Source: an uncultured Rhodospirillaceae bacterium
GTDB lineage: Bacteria > Pseudomonadota > Alphaproteobacteria > RF32 > CAG-239
Assembly: GCA_900313185.1 (NCBI GenBank)
Contig: OMQI01000026.1
Span: 1 to 5,399, forward strand
DNA: 5,399 nucleotides
Direction: 5' to 3'
Part shown: positions 1 through 5,399 of the stretch, piece after piece
Layout: every line of letters begins with the position of its first letter
Numbering within the stretch: the stretch's first letter is position 1
Translations under genes and position numbers: made by a program
Notes under the pieces: generated by a model
Seen by the model: the letters and a program-made list of their open reading frames with translations, nothing else
What the model was told of the DNA's origin: nothing
Databases searched by the model: none

Positions 1-384
1 CGGAGTATCATCTTTAGAAGGTGCAGACATTACAACATATTTGGCACCGGCATCAATATGACCTTGAGCCTTTTCTTTTGTTAAGAACAAACCTGTCGAT
101 TCAACAACATAATCAGCCTTAACATCGCCCCATTTCAAATCTGCCGGATTCTTTTCGGCGGTAACACGGATGGCTTTGCCGTTAACTACCAATTTGCCGT
201 CTTTAACTTCAACGGTACCTTTAAATTTACCATGCATAGTATCATATTTAAGCATATATGCCATATAATCAACATCAATCAAATCATTGATACCGACGAT
301 TTCAATATCATTTCTTTCCTGAGCGGCACGGAATACCAAACGGCCGATACGACCGAATCCGTTAATACCTACGCGAACAACCAT
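1..384 (-). CDS. gapA: Glyceraldehyde-3-phosphate dehydrogenase, N-terminal 128 residues (cut by window edge)
   Basis: Cytosolic glycolytic enzyme that oxidises and phosphorylates glyceraldehyde 3-phosphate to 1,3-bisphosphoglycerate using NAD+. Translating the reverse strand from ATG at 384 gives MVVRVGINGFGRIGRLVFRA. The Rossmann dinucleotide loop GINGFGRIGR is at residues 6-15, the NAD-contacting Asn-Asp pair at 33-34 (INDL), ESTGLF at 95-100, and SAPSKD at 120-125. Asp34 favours NAD over NADP by family knowledge. The catalytic Cys (near residue 150) and the catalytic domain lie beyond the window. The start is set by AAGGAG (394-399 on the reverse strand), 9 nt upstream. The wording (FRAAQERNDIEIVGIND, DYMAYMLKYDTMHG) reads like the GapA type of E. 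coli and Bacteroidetes rather than the usual alphaproteobacterial Gap. It lies downstream of pepA on the same strand, 107 nt away. I found no convincing promoter in that gap, so read-through from pepA is possible. Confidence 0.97.
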   Translation of the reverse strand, partial: MVVRVGINGFGRIGRLVFRAAQERNDIEIVGINDLIDVDYMAYMLKYDTMHGKFKGTVEVKDGKLVVNGKAIRVTAEKNPADLKWGDVKADYVVESTGLFLTKEKAQGHIDAGAKYVVMSAPSKDDTP

Positions 385-410
385 ATTATTATTCTCCTTA
401 AAATTTTGTA

Positions 411-432
411 GTGCGGACAGCCCCGCACGGGC
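411..432 (-). promoter_or_regulatory. GC-rich hairpin in the gap leader, with two competing pairings
   Basis: In the leader just ahead of gap, 411-416 (gtgcgg) and 423-428 (ccgcac) form a perfect 6-bp stem with a 6-nt loop. A second, mutually exclusive stem pairs 420-423 (gccc) with 429-432 (gggc). The patch stands out as GC-rich in an AT-rich gap. It ends about 11 nt before the gap ribosome binding site at 394-399. No clean U-run follows on the minus strand (TACAAAATTTT), so it is a poor intrinsic terminator. It could be an mRNA 5' stabiliser, a translation-modulating leader or a weak attenuator. The pairing is seen; the function is not known. Confidence 0.4.
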
Positions 433-456
433 ATATTGTTTCAAAAAACTGGTGCT

Positions 457-478
457 AATTTATCATTAAAGATAAATT
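457..478. repeat. Perfect AT-rich inverted repeat between pepA and gap
   Basis: aatttatc (457-464) and gataaatt (471-478) are exact reverse complements around a 6-nt spacer. It begins 14 nt past the pepA stop codon. On the minus strand it is followed by AGCACCAG, not a T-run, so a Rho-independent terminator is unlikely. It could be a 3'-end stabilising hairpin for the pepA mRNA or a palindromic protein site. With so few G/C pairs the stem would be weak, and chance in AT-rich DNA cannot be excluded. Confidence 0.3.
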
Positions 479-491
479 TTTCAAGCAAAAT

Positions 492-1928
492 TTACTTATC
501 ACTTGCAATTTGCTTAATAAAGCGATTCATCAATCTCACTCCGAACCCGCTTGCGCCTTTAGGATAAAGGGTTTTACTGCCGTCAGACAAATCCATTCCG
601 GCTATATCGATATGCGCCCATTTGGTATCTTTTTCAATAAAGCGGTGCAAAAAGCAAGCTGCCGTCGATGAACCTGCCGCTCTTCCGTTTCCGATATTTT
701 TCATATCGGCAATACCGGAATCCATTTGTTTATCATACTCTTTATCCATCGGCATTTCCCAAACCCGCTCGCCGGTATATTCACCTGCACTACGCAATTC
801 GGATATTAATTTAGGCGAATTACCGAACAAACCGGCAAAAGTATGCCCCAAAGCAACCACTATTGCGCCGGTTAAAGTTGCCATATCCACCACATATTTC
901 GGATGAAAACTTTTTTGAATGTATGTCAGACAATCGGCTAAAACCAATCGCCCTTCGGCATCGGTGTTGCCGACTTCTACCGTTTGACCGGACATTGATT
1001 TTATAATATCACCCGGACGATACGAGGCCCCCGAAGGCATATTTTCCACCAATCCGACAACCGCAACAATGTTTTGTTTTATATTCTGCAAAGCAATCGA
1101 TTTCATTGTTGCAGTCATCACCGCCGCTCCGGCCATATCTTGTTTCATATCGCCCATATTGGCAGACGGCTTAATCGAGATACCACCGCTGTCAAAAGTA
1201 ACACCTTTACCGACTAATCCGATTTTGAATCCGTTTTCTTTGGGATTTCCTTTCCATTTAATCACAACTATTTTAGGGCGATTTACCGAACCTTGTCCCA
1301 CGGCCATTGCAAGGTTAAACCCGAGTTCTTTCATTTTTTCTTCATCTAATATTTCTACTTGCAATCCCAAATATTCCAAACGCTTTATATCATCGGCCAT
1401 AATTTGCGGATTTATGGCATTTGCCGGTTCGTTAATCAAATCTCGGGCATAACGCACACAGTTTGCCAATCCGGCAAAAGACTTATATCCGGAAAAATCT
1501 TTCAAATTACTGCCGGTATAAATTATTCTTTCTAAATTAGGATAGAAATCGGAAGGTTTTTTGGTGAAATATTTATCAAAGCTGTACGATGCCAACTCCA
1601 CTCCCAACGAAAAATCATAGAGATTTTCAGCTATTGCTCCGACAATCTGGACTTTAATTTCACGTGAAGATTTAACTTTTTTCCAAATTTCTCCGCCCAA
1701 ACGTTGCCACGAAACCGGATTTTGTTTCGCATTTATCAGGACTACATAAACTTTGTAATCGCCTAAATTATATTCCGTAATTTTATCAGAAACGTTTTGT
1801 TTTTTAATTGCCGATTCCAAAATCTGTTCATCTTTGTTCAGTAATTTTATAACATCGTTTTTTTTCACGGATATAATCAGCTTATCGCATTTTGCTTTGA
1901 TATTCCGTCCTATAGTAAATTCCACCAT
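492..1928 (-). CDS. pepA: Leucyl aminopeptidase (peptidase family M17)
   Basis: Cytosolic two-metal aminopeptidase that removes N-terminal residues, classically Leu, from peptides in protein turnover. It is 478 aa, near the usual family length of about 480-500. The less conserved N-terminal domain covers roughly residues 1-150 and the catalytic domain about 155-478. Expected metal ligands fit the E. coli PepA spacing: Lys241 and Asp246 (VGKGVTFDSGG), Asp264 (KQDMAGAA), and Asp323 and Glu325 in the signature NTDAEGRL. The catalytic Lys253 (SIKPS) and bicarbonate-binding Arg327 are also present, so the enzyme should be active. I chose ATG at 1928 because AGGAG lies 7 nt upstream; an in-frame TTG at 1943 would put that site inside the gene. 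The ending PKGASGFGVRL is of alphaproteobacterial style. E. coli PepA also binds DNA (Xer recombination, carAB control); nothing here shows whether this one does. A good promoter precedes it (1962-1989), and gap follows on the same strand. Confidence 0.97.
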   Translation of the reverse strand: MVEFTIGRNIKAKCDKLIISVKKNDVIKLLNKDEQILESAIKKQNVSDKITEYNLGDYKVYVVLINAKQNPVSWQRLGGEIWKKVKSSREIKVQIVGAIAENLYDFSLGVELASYSFDKYFTKKPSDFYPNLERIIYTGSNLKDFSGYKSFAGLANCVRYARDLINEPANAINPQIMADDIKRLEYLGLQVEILDEEKMKELGFNLAMAVGQGSVNRPKIVVIKWKGNPKENGFKIGLVGKGVTFDSGGISIKPSANMGDMKQDMAGAAVMTATMKSIALQNIKQNIVAVVGLVENMPSGASYRPGDIIKSMSGQTVEVGNTDAEGRLVLADCLTYIQKSFHPKYVVDMATLTGAIVVALGHTFAGLFGNSPKLISELRSAGEYTGERVWEMPMDKEYDKQMDSGIADMKNIGNGRAAGSSTAACFLHRFIEKDTKWAHIDIAGMDLSDGSKTLYPKGASGFGVRLMNRFIKQIASDK

Positions 1929-1935
1929 AATTTTT

Positions 1936-1940
1936 CTCCT
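1936..1940 (-). promoter_or_regulatory. Ribosome binding site fixing the pepA start
   Basis: Read on the reverse strand, AGGAG occupies 1940-1936, followed by 7 nt and then ATG at 1928. It rules out the upstream in-frame TTG at 1943, which would add five residues (MRRKI) and contain this very site. Confidence 0.85.
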
Positions 1941-1961
1941 CAAAATCGTATTTTTTTAATG

Positions 1962-1989
1962 ATTATAGTAATTTATCGCCAATTTGCAA
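1962..1989 (-). promoter_or_regulatory. Sigma-70-type promoter for pepA
   Basis: On the reverse strand a -35 element TTGCAA (1989-1984, 4 of 6 consensus bases) and a perfect -10 element TATAAT (1967-1962) are separated by 16 nt. The -10 ends 33 nt upstream of the pepA ATG, leaving a leader of roughly 25 nt with the AGGAG site. It is placed back to back with the plus-strand promoter at 2018-2046. Confidence 0.65.
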
Positions 1990-2017
1990 TATTTATGATT
2001 TATTATGAAAAAATAAG

Positions 2018-2046
2018 TGGACTTTTACTAATTTTGCGGTTATACT
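2018..2046 (+). promoter_or_regulatory. Sigma-70-type promoter for the plus-strand three-gene unit
   Basis: TGGACT (2018-2023, 4 of 6 against TTGACA) and TATACT (2041-2046, 5 of 6 against TATAAT) are spaced by 17 nt. Transcription would begin near 2052, giving a short leader with AGGAG at 2064-2068. The two -35 elements of the divergent promoters are 28 bp apart (1990-2017). A regulator bound between them could affect both directions, but I see no clear operator palindrome there. Confidence 0.55.
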
Positions 2047-2074
2047 TTAGACAAAATAAAAGCAGGAGCCGATA

Positions 2075-3604
2075 ATGTCACGTGGAAAGTATGCCAGAAA
2101 ACATCAAAGACAACTGGAAGAGAGCGTTATTAAAAGCAAGCGATCGCCTCTTTTGGATGAGTTTTTCGATGATTCATACAATTTCATCAGCAAATTTAAG
2201 CAGCTTAATACCGATACTCAATTAGAGATTGTCCGTTTGCTTCACAATATCGTCAAAAAAGAGGAAAATTCTCCGTCCCACGGTGAAGAAAAGCATTATG
2301 CCGAAGATGCTCGTTATTTTTTGAATAACATATATAAACTTGCCGGTTGTTCCTATGACCATAGCAATTTTTACCCGTTGGCAACAGATGAAAAACGTCT
2401 TATCAGAATGGAATGTTACGGTACCATAAATCGCCGTAAAGAATGCGAACTCAGCTTTTTATATAAATATTTCCGCAAAAAATCCGAACCGGAAAAACAT
2501 CAACAATCTTCTTATAAATTGCTGGCATCTCCGAGTTGGAAGGTATTTCATCAATTTGAGAGTTTTCGTTCCATTGAACCGAGTATCCGCAAATATTTGC
2601 ATAAATCAGGTATTCATCCTGATGCTCTGCAGGTTATGACGGTCAGTGATTTTTGCGATGTTATTTACCATGCTTACAAAAAAGATGATAATGATATAGT
2701 AGCTAACTTTTTGCCTAAAACCGAATGTATCAAAAGTAAGCAAAACCGAGCCATCATTAAATATGCCGGAAAAGAATTTGAAGCACTGTTAATGAAACGG
2801 CATACTTCAGACGGTAAGCAAATTGATGAGCGAGCCGTAAAATCATATTGTGATATGATGCGACGTTTCGGCTGTGATGACCTCAATTTATTGGTTATCA
2901 CCGAAAGAAACTATACCGAGAGAACACTAAATGATTTATCTAATGCCGGTTTTGATGTCTCAAAACTTCAAATCGGTATGCCTATTGAGCAAAGCTTTAT
3001 TGATTATTTGGTGGATAACAATAAAGCTGACTTGATTTTGGCTCGTGATGAAAACGGTATACCTTTGAGCAAAGACGGATTACCGCAAACGCAATACCAT
3101 CATAATCACTCGGTTATGCTTGCCCGTAAAGAAGATACTATTGCGGCTTGTGATTATCCTAACAATGGGGTAAATGTTGATGTTAGAATTCATCAGGAAT
3201 TTTTGCATCGTTTCGATAAAGTTATGCACACCGGTGGCGGAGTGGAACAAATATCCGCAAGACTGAATATTCAAAATAAGAATATGCGTGTTTTACTCGG
3301 TTTTGATGCGGAAAAAGATGCTCTTTACTGCGATTTGGAAAATACGCCGGAATTCAGACGTCGTAAAGTCAAAGACTTAAAGTGCAAAGTCAATTATTTT
3401 GATATGATGCAAAAACGTATGCAAAATGAAGGAAAAATAATAGAAAAGCACCAAATTGACTGCTCTCGTTCATATATTCAAGAAGGTTATCGCAACTTGA
3501 AAGAGGTTAAAAATACCGATGAATACAACAAAGAAGCAATGCGGCAAGTGGAAAAATTGTTAAGGGCTCAATACTATTCCAAGAGAAAAGGTAAAGGTAA
3601 ATGA
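2075..3604 (+). CDS. Uncharacterised 509-aa protein with an HNH-nuclease-like patch
   Basis: I do not recognise the family. The start ATG at 2075 has AGGAG (2064-2068) 6 nt upstream. The protein is soluble-looking, with no signal peptide or membrane segment. It begins with a very basic stretch (MSRGKYARKHQRQLEE), is largely helical and charged through residue ~270, and ends in a basic tail (YYSKRKGKGK). The notable part is residues 324-380: GIPLSKDGLPQTQYHHNHSV (residues 328-347), then ~16 residues later NNGVNVDVRIHQEFLHRFD. His342-His343, Asn363/Asn364/Asn367, His373 and His378 follow the order His-His / Asn-hydrophobic / His-x4-His seen in HNH (His-Me finger) endonucleases that lack zinc-ribbon cysteines. 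This is an inference from a short motif; metal binding or a structural role is possible instead. The stop overlaps the next gene's start (ATGA at 3601-3604), coupling it to a SUKH protein, a family known as immunity partners of nuclease toxins. It could equally be a lineage-specific nucleic-acid-binding protein. Confidence 0.9.
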   Translation: MSRGKYARKHQRQLEESVIKSKRSPLLDEFFDDSYNFISKFKQLNTDTQLEIVRLLHNIVKKEENSPSHGEEKHYAEDARYFLNNIYKLAGCSYDHSNFYPLATDEKRLIRMECYGTINRRKECELSFLYKYFRKKSEPEKHQQSSYKLLASPSWKVFHQFESFRSIEPSIRKYLHKSGIHPDALQVMTVSDFCDVIYHAYKKDDNDIVANFLPKTECIKSKQNRAIIKYAGKEFEALLMKRHTSDGKQIDERAVKSYCDMMRRFGCDDLNLLVITERNYTERTLNDLSNAGFDVSKLQIGMPIEQSFIDYLVDNNKADLILARDENGIPLSKDGLPQTQYHHNHSVMLARKEDTIAACDYPNNGVNVDVRIHQEFLHRFDKVMHTGGGVEQISARLNIQNKNMRVLLGFDAEKDALYCDLENTPEFRRRKVKDLKCKVNYFDMMQKRMQNEGKIIEKHQIDCSRSYIQEGYRNLKEVKNTDEYNKEAMRQVEKLLRAQYYSKRKGKGK

Positions 3605-4002
3605 CATTTACGGATTTAATTAAAGATAAAAATATTGTCAAAGGCGAAGATTTGGAATCCGAAGCATTGATTGTGGCGCAAAAAGTATTATGCAATATGG
3701 GGCTTGATTTCATTCCCAAATCTTATGCTGATTTCTTGCACCATTATAACGGTATGAAATATGAAGGCGTTTATCTGTTCGGAGCAACCGTTGATGATGA
3801 TATGGATATAATCGATAAAAACGAACAGATGGATAAACCTGAAAACTCCATTTTATTGGGCTACAATGAGTTTGATTTGCTTTGCTATGATTTTAAATCC
3901 AAACAATATAAAATTGTTGACCGCTCCGATTTTGAAGTTATGAATACTTATGAAGTAAACGAAATGGATGACGCTTTATCGGCAATATTTAGTGCGCAAT
4001 AA
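3601..4002 (+). CDS. SUKH (SMI1/KNR4, YrhA-like) family protein, candidate immunity protein
   Basis: Complete 133-aa protein, typical of single-domain SUKH proteins. The family pattern is visible: Pro39 in a short helix lead-in, SYADFLHHYNG at 41-51 (the 'P-x-x-Y-x-x-F-L-x-x-x-N-G' motif), the strand GVYLFGAT at 56-63, LGYNEFDLLCYDF at 86-98, YKIVDRSDFEVMNTY at 103-117, and a closing helix (EMDDALSAIF). The form closest in memory is the YrhA subgroup. Bacterial SUKH proteins commonly neutralise cognate nuclease toxins by direct binding in the cytoplasm; others are of unknown role. It is acidic (many Asp/Glu), consistent with binding a basic partner. Its ATG at 3601 overlaps the upstream stop by 4 nt, with AAAGG at 3587-3591 inside the upstream gene as ribosome binding site. 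That tight coupling supports a functional pair. The family call is fairly sure; the immunity role is inferred. Confidence 0.85.
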   Translation: MTFTDLIKDKNIVKGEDLESEALIVAQKVLCNMGLDFIPKSYADFLHHYNGMKYEGVYLFGATVDDDMDIIDKNEQMDKPENSILLGYNEFDLLCYDFKSKQYKIVDRSDFEVMNTYEVNEMDDALSAIFSAQ

Positions 4003-4003
4003 A

Positions 4004-4948
4004 ATGAATAATATCTATCAAAACAACAGAGAAAATATTTTAAAGGCCGCAGATGTTATTAAATCCGGCGGTTTAGTAGCGTTTCCGACCGAAACCGTAT
4101 ACGGATTGGGAGCTAATGTATACGACTCTCAAGCAGTTTCCAAAATTTTTGCCGCCAAGCAACGTCCAAAGTTTGACCCGTTGATTTCGCACATTGCCGA
4201 TGTTGAAATTTTACGCACTTATGCGGCTACTGATGAGCGAGTATTTGCACTCGCTAAACGTTTTTGGCCGGGGCCGCTGACTTTTGTGCTAAAACGGATT
4301 GAAGAAAATCCGAGTATAGATTTGGCCTGTTCCGGATTGCGCACACTTACGGTGAGAATGCCTAATCATCCGATAGCTTTGAGCTTAATTAAAGAATCCG
4401 GTGTGCCGATTGTTGCCCCGTCTGCCAACAAATATCAATCTATCAGCCCTACAACGGCGCAACACGTTGCCGACGGTTTGGGAAGCAGTGTTGATATGAT
4501 ATTAGATGGTGGTGCTTGTAAAGTCGGGGTTGAATCGACAATTATCGATTTAACCGGAAAGAATGTAGTAATGCTCCGTGCCGGCGGAACTGCCAAAGAA
4601 GATATTGAAGAATTTTTGGGCGAAAAAATATTGATAAACGAAGGTAATCCGGATTTACCGACTGCTCCGGGGCAACTTTTGCGTCATTATGCTCCGAAAA
4701 ACATGTTGCGGATTAACGCCGAGAAACCGGAAAATGATGAATATTTTATCGGTTTCGGTGATATTGACGGTGATATAAATTTAAGTAAAAGCGGAGACCT
4801 AACCGAAGCTGCCGCCAACTTATTTGCCTATTTGCGTTTTGCTGATAATAAAGCCGTAAACGGCAAAATTGCCATTGCCCCTATTCCACTTAACGGATTG
4901 GGATTGGCTATTAATGACAGAATAAAACGAGCATCTTACCATAAATAA
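4004..4948 (+). CDS. tsaC: Sua5-type L-threonylcarbamoyladenylate synthase
   Basis: Makes threonylcarbamoyl-AMP from threonine, bicarbonate and ATP, the first step of t6A37 formation on ANN-decoding tRNAs; TsaD with TsaB and TsaE completes the transfer. It is 314 aa. The YrdC domain covers about residues 8-205: PTETVYGLG 28-36, KQRPKFDPL 52-60, FWPGPLT 87-93, VRMPNHP 117-123, PIVAPSAN 135-142, GVESTIIDL 175-183 and LRAG 191-194. The Sua5 linker APGQLLRHYAPK (221-232) and a C-terminal Sua5 domain ending GLGLAINDRIKRA (298-310) follow, so this is the long Sua5/YwlC form, not the short E. coli TsaC. I chose ATG 4004, 1 nt after the SUKH stop. An in-frame ATG at 3968 would add 12 residues outside the family pattern and overlap the SUKH gene by 35 nt. 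Neither start has a clear Shine-Dalgarno site, so translation probably depends on coupling. Confidence 0.96.
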   Translation: MNNIYQNNRENILKAADVIKSGGLVAFPTETVYGLGANVYDSQAVSKIFAAKQRPKFDPLISHIADVEILRTYAATDERVFALAKRFWPGPLTFVLKRIEENPSIDLACSGLRTLTVRMPNHPIALSLIKESGVPIVAPSANKYQSISPTTAQHVADGLGSSVDMILDGGACKVGVESTIIDLTGKNVVMLRAGGTAKEDIEEFLGEKILINEGNPDLPTAPGQLLRHYAPKNMLRINAEKPENDEYFIGFGDIDGDINLSKSGDLTEAAANLFAYLRFADNKAVNGKIAIAPIPLNGLGLAINDRIKRASYHK

Positions 4949-4974
4949 TATTTAGGTTATTTTTATCAGCTTAA

Positions 4975-4996
4975 CCATACAGCGAAAGTTGTATGG
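4975..4996 (+). terminator. GAAA-tetraloop hairpin after the Sua5 gene, possible weak terminator
   Basis: ccatacagc (4975-4983) pairs with gttgtatgg (4988-4996) through nine positions including one G-T wobble, closing on a C-GAAA-G loop, a stable GNRA-type tetraloop. It lies 26 nt past the Sua5 stop. The downstream sequence AAATGTGCTTTTC has only a short, displaced T-run, so intrinsic termination would be inefficient; 3'-end protection is an alternative. A competing short stem, ggtta (4955-4959) with taacc (4972-4976), shares its first two bases. The rest of the 113-nt gap to the next gene is AT-rich, and I could not assign a confident promoter in it. Confidence 0.45.
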
Positions 4997-5061
4997 AAAT
5001 GTGCTTTTCAATAACTATCTCTTAACTGCTAAACAAAAGCTAGATACAAGGAGAAAATCAA

Positions 5062-5399
5062 ATGAAAGAAAATAACCATAAATGTGGCAAACATTGCGAA
5101 ACGCATTCTTACAGTATGGAAAATATGGAAGCAGATGAAGAAAATTCCGGTGTCTGGGAAGCAACCAAAGAAAGTGTCGCTAAGGCATGGGGTGCAACCA
5201 AAGAAGGAGCATCAAAAGCATGGAAAAAAACTAAAGATGTTACCGAAGATATTACCGGTTTTGGGCATAAAGCAGAAGATGAAGAAAGCTATTTTGAAGA
5301 TGAAAGTATCATTGATGATAAAGGTTATTCACTTCATCACAGCCATGGCTTTTCGGAAGATAACGGAGAATTTGCCTCTTTTTCCGAAACCGACGGAAA
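5062..5399 (+). CDS. Acidic hydrophilic protein with 11-residue Trp-spaced repeats (3' end beyond window)
   Basis: I do not recognise the family. 112 complete codons are visible. ATG at 5062 is preceded by AAGGAG (5048-5053) with 8 nt spacing, a strong ribosome binding site. There is no signal peptide or membrane segment. The N-terminus has a His/Cys cluster, HKCGKHCETH at residues 6-15 (Cys8, Cys12, His6, His11, His15), which could bind metal or form a disulphide. Residues 31-64 form a predicted amphipathic helix of three 11-residue units with Trp32, Trp43 and Trp54 each opening a W-x-A/K-T-K-E/D unit. Similar 11-residue periodicity is known from LEA group 3 and apolipoprotein-like helices that bind membranes or protect proteins in desiccation. 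The rest (about 70-112) is acidic and low-complexity, with a His-rich spot, HHSH (92-95). A stress-protective or surface-associating role is a guess. Confidence 0.85.
   Translation, partial: MKENNHKCGKHCETHSYSMENMEADEENSGVWEATKESVAKAWGATKEGASKAWKKTKDVTEDITGFGHKAEDEESYFEDESIIDDKGYSLHHSHGFSEDNGEFASFSETDG
5155..5253 (+). repeat. Three 33-bp in-frame units encoding an 11-residue helix repeat
   Basis: TGG codons sit at 5155, 5188 and 5221, exactly 33 bp apart. The 12-mer gcaaccaaagaa recurs exactly at 5161-5172 and 5194-5205. The third unit is diverged (tggaaaaaaactaaagat) and fades after its first half. Units at protein level are WEATKESVAKA, WGATKEGASKA and WKKTKDVTEDI. The pattern suggests internal duplication with later divergence. 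Confidence 0.85.

Noticed and set aside
622..906. 94-codon open frame on the plus strand inside pepA
   Set aside because: Antisense to the highly conserved catalytic part of pepA, without a ribosome binding site or recognisable protein features; a shadow frame.
1069..1452. 127-codon open frame on the plus strand inside pepA
   Set aside because: Antisense to the metal-binding core of pepA. Its hydrophobic composition simply mirrors the complementary codons.
1929..1943. Upstream TTG start for pepA at 1943
   Set aside because: The AGGAG ribosome binding site lies within this stretch and points to ATG 1928; the five extra residues do not fit the family start.
2674..3274. Reverse-strand open frames at 2674-2901 and 3080-3274 inside the 509-aa gene
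   Set aside because: Short, without ribosome binding sites, and opposite a gene with clear start signals and continuous coding character.
3507..3719. Reverse-strand open frame across the junction of the 509-aa and SUKH genes
   Set aside because: Considered as an antisense regulator or antitoxin, but no promoter or ribosome binding site is evident and both overlapped genes are well supported.
3968..4003. Upstream ATG at 3968 for the Sua5 protein
   Set aside because: It overlaps the SUKH gene by 35 nt, has no ribosome binding site, and adds residues outside the family alignment; ATG 4004 sits directly after the SUKH stop.
5002..5040. gctttt/aaaagc inverted repeat ahead of the last gene
   Set aside because: Only 6 bp with a 27-nt loop in AT-rich DNA; likely chance.
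1..5399. CRISPR array, tRNA, rRNA, insertion sequence ends or attachment sites
   Set aside because: No regularly spaced repeats, no cloverleaf-like or rRNA-like stretches, no transposase-like protein and no flanking direct repeats were found by reading both strands.

Overview
The window most likely comes from a low-GC (roughly 40% by eye), Gram-negative, probably host-associated alphaproteobacterium. The placement rests on protein style. The Sua5-type protein carries the C-terminal wording 'NLSKSGDLTEAAANLFAYLR...GLGLAINDRIKRA', and the leucyl aminopeptidase ends with 'PKGASGFGVRL'; I associate both with alphaproteobacterial versions of these families. This is recall of family style, not a database result.

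Layout. Minus strand: the first 128 codons of a glyceraldehyde-3-phosphate dehydrogenase (1-384, cut by the window edge), and upstream of it a complete M17 leucyl aminopeptidase, pepA (492-1928). The 107 bases between them hold two inverted repeats. A compact divergent promoter region (1929-2074) separates pepA from a plus-strand three-gene unit. That unit is a 509-aa protein of unrecognised family with an HNH-like patch (2075-3604), a 133-aa SUKH/SMI1-KNR4 (YrhA-like) protein (3601-4002), and a Sua5/YrdC threonylcarbamoyl-AMP synthase (4004-4948). The first pair overlaps by ATGA and the second pair is 1 nt apart, so the three are probably cotranscribed and translationally coupled. A 113-base gap with a GAAA-tetraloop hairpin follows. 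The window then runs into an acidic, hydrophilic protein with an exact 11-residue Trp-spaced repeat (5062 to beyond 5399).

How the genes fit together. gap (glycolysis), pepA (peptide turnover) and the t6A tRNA-modification gene are housekeeping genes. The unusual part is the pair 2075-4002. SUKH proteins are established immunity partners of nuclease toxins in polymorphic toxin systems, so a coupled upstream gene with an HNH-like His/Asn pattern suggests a nuclease/immunity-like module placed in front of a housekeeping gene. The nuclease assignment is an inference from a short motif. The large protein has no visible secretion signal, and its candidate active site lies mid-protein rather than at the C-terminus.
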